From assembly GCA_028817755.1 (NCBI GenBank), contig JAPPPA010000170.1:1310-8375 (forward strand): a stretch of DNA of 7,066 nt. Direction: 5' to 3'. Positions 6,116 to 7,066 of this stretch are shown here, one piece after another. Origin of the DNA: Gammaproteobacteria bacterium (GTDB lineage: Bacteria; Pseudomonadota; Gammaproteobacteria; JAPPPA01). The translations under genes and the position numbers were made by a program. Below the pieces are notes generated by a model. It was not told the origin of the DNA. It searched no databases and saw only the letters and a list, made by a program, of their open reading frames with translations. Numbering within the stretch: position 1 is the first letter of the stretch; the number at the start of each line of letters is the position of its first letter.

Positions 6116-6901
6116 TTACAAACCGCCAATTGCCAAGGGTTTGGGCCGATGTTGTTGATAGATATGTTTTACCCAAGCTGCGCCTGGGTGGTTTTCCCAG
6201 CGTTTTTGCCATGCTTGTAACGCGGCAGGTCTAGGTTGAGGTACGGATACTGGGTATTCGTCAGGTAGTACGCACACGCCTAATACGGTTGCAGCGGTTA
6301 GATCTGCGGCGGTGAATCGCGAGCCGACCAAATACCCCGTTTGCTGGCTGAGCTCGGCGACGCGATCTAGTGCTTCTTCCGTCTTACTAAGGCTTTTGGC
6401 AATGGCTTTAGGCCATATATTCATATCTATCTTCATCACGCCTTTAATCATTGGGAAGCTAGCGCGGTAAACAGCTTGGGCTTTAGGGCTGTAGCCACTG
6501 CTAAAAAGATCAGCGGCGTAGCGGGTATCTTGTAATAGTGCGTTGAAGTAGGCGCGACGAGCATGCGCACCAATGTCGTCAAAGTAGCTTATGTGAGCCT
6601 GAATGGCTTCTCGCTGTTGCGCAGATTCTCCGTATAGCTTGAGTTCAGGCTGTTGTTTGCTAGCCCATTCCACAATCTGACTAGAGCTTTTAAATGTCCC
6701 GTCTGCGGTTTGCAGTACCGGTACAGTTTTTTGTTGCGCCTTAATCGCCAAAATAGGCACATGGGGGCCGGGTAAAATAGCTTGGCTATGGTAGTTAATG
6801 CCACAAAGGTCGAGCGCCCAGCGGGCCTTTTCTGGAAACATGGCATAGCGAAACTGTAGTAGTTTGGGCGCTGCAGAATTCGCTGCTGAGCTCTGTGACA
6901 T
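6116..6901 (-). CDS. Glutathione S-transferase family protein
   Basis: This 261-residue cytoplasmic protein has the GST layout. The N-terminal thioredoxin-like domain covers about 13-85: LLQFRYAMFPEKARWALDL (14-32) as first strand and helix, TVPVL with the cis-proline Pro61, and SSSQIVEW (72-79) at the place that binds the gamma-glutamyl part of glutathione. The helical C-terminal domain (about 95-250) contains SRFTAADLTAA (194-204), the conserved N-capping region of helix 6 with Asp200. Where related proteins often carry a Ser or Cys at the active site (such as FCEKARWAL), this one has Pro23, so classical catalysis is uncertain. The ATG at 6901 follows AGAAGG (6911-6916, minus strand) with a 9-base spacer. 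It is somewhat longer than usual because of a stretch about 125-170. It is divergent from yaeQ and lies upstream of ppnP. The substrate is unknown. Confidence 0.88.
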   Translation of the reverse strand: MSQSSAANSAAPKLLQFRYAMFPEKARWALDLCGINYHSQAILPGPHVPILAIKAQQKTVPVLQTADGTFKSSSQIVEWASKQQPELKLYGESAQQREAIQAHISYFDDIGAHARRAYFNALLQDTRYAADLFSSGYSPKAQAVYRASFPMIKGVMKIDMNIWPKAIAKSLSKTEEALDRVAELSQQTGYLVGSRFTAADLTAATVLGVCVLPDEYPVSVPQPRPAALQAWQKRWENHPGAAWVKHIYQQHRPKPLAIGGL

Positions 6902-6918
6902 GATGGATGACCTTCTGT

Positions 6919-6922
6919 AGGA
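6919..6922 (+). promoter_or_regulatory. Ribosome binding site choosing the yaeQ start at 6932
   Basis: AGGA is followed by two in-frame ATG codons, at 6926 and 6932. The spacing is 3 bases to the first and 9 to the second. Because family members begin MAL-x-ATIYK, and the second ATG gives MALSATIYK, the ATG at 6932 is preferred. Confidence 0.6.
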
Positions 6923-6931
6923 ACAATGGTT

Positions 6932-7066
6932 ATGGCTCTTTCGGCCACTATATATAAATCAAATTTGAATATAACCGATATGGATCCGTCTTACTTTTCC
7001 GATCATGCCTTAACGTTGGCGCTGCACCCGTCAGAAAATGAATTAAGGATGAGGTTGCGGCTGACT
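6932..7066 (+). CDS. yaeQ: YaeQ family protein, N-terminal part (runs off right edge)
   Basis: The first 45 codons are visible, with no stop before the window end. They give MALSATIYKSNLNITDMD, then SYFSDHALTLALHPSENE (20-37) and LRMRLRL (38-44). This matches the start of YaeQ (MALKATIYKA..., ...LTLARHPSET.ERMMLRLLA in E. coli as I recall it). YaeQ proteins are about 180 residues, have a PD-(D/E)XK nuclease-like fold by structure, and their cellular role is not settled. The catalytic-like residues lie further along and cannot be assessed. The gene is divergent from the GST gene with only 30 bases between the two start codons, so its promoter must lie in or across the start of the GST coding region. 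Confidence 0.88.
   Translation, partial: MALSATIYKSNLNITDMDPSYFSDHALTLALHPSENELRMRLRLT

Noticed and set aside
6589..6948. Minus-strand open frame overlapping the GST start
   Set aside because: It is out of frame with the GST protein, which has clear domain motifs and a good ribosome site; the alternative product resembles nothing.
6980..7066. yaeQ starting at the ATG at 6980
   Set aside because: The 16 codons upstream in the same frame encode the conserved MALSATIYK family N-terminus, so the start is at 6932.
1..7066. Mobile element, CRISPR array, phage or defence island
   Set aside because: No transposase, integrase, regularly spaced repeats, tRNA site or defence-type domain is visible; all but one gene belongs to a widespread chromosomal family.

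Overview
The window reads as ordinary chromosome of a free-living gammaproteobacterium. The visible proteins most resemble those of pseudomonads and of marine orders such as Cellvibrionales or Oceanospirillales: a Pseudomonas-type class I fumarase, a DUF2288 protein, YbiT, PpnP, YaeQ, and a large membrane GGDEF-EAL protein. This placement rests on recognising families by eye, not on a search. I see no insertion sequence, phage gene, CRISPR array, tRNA or rRNA, and no obvious change of base composition.

Left part (1-3515). The 5' end of a class I fumarase gene runs leftward off the window edge. Divergent from it, a DUF2288 gene (621-932) is followed after 112 bases by an 814-residue membrane protein (1045-3489) with dCache, HAMP, GGDEF and EAL domains. 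Both catalytic domains keep their active-site motifs, but the GGDEF inhibitory site is absent. A strong hairpin at 3488-3515 ends this unit and can also serve the converging gene on the other strand.

Middle (3516-4132). A small, probably exported protein of unknown function (3533-3928, minus strand) is preceded by a 204-base intergenic region. That region holds overlapping inverted repeats built on TTTAGCG and, further up, a GC-rich hairpin 30 bases beyond the end of ybiT.

Right part (4133-7066). Three minus-strand genes follow, in transcription order: a glutathione S-transferase-like protein (6116-6901), ppnP (5738-6019) and ybiT (4133-5725). ppnP and ybiT lie 12 bases apart and almost certainly share a transcript. 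A plus-strand yaeQ gene begins at 6932 and leaves the window after 45 codons; its start is only 30 bases from the GST start.

The genes do not form one pathway. They look like several short housekeeping or signalling units: carbon metabolism (fumarase), c-di-GMP turnover, translation support (YbiT) and nucleoside salvage (PpnP). I do not see a convincing new multi-gene system. The items most worth a second look are the dual-activity c-di-GMP enzyme with a structured leader, the unrecognised exported protein with its operator-like repeats, and the very tight divergent GST/yaeQ start region.
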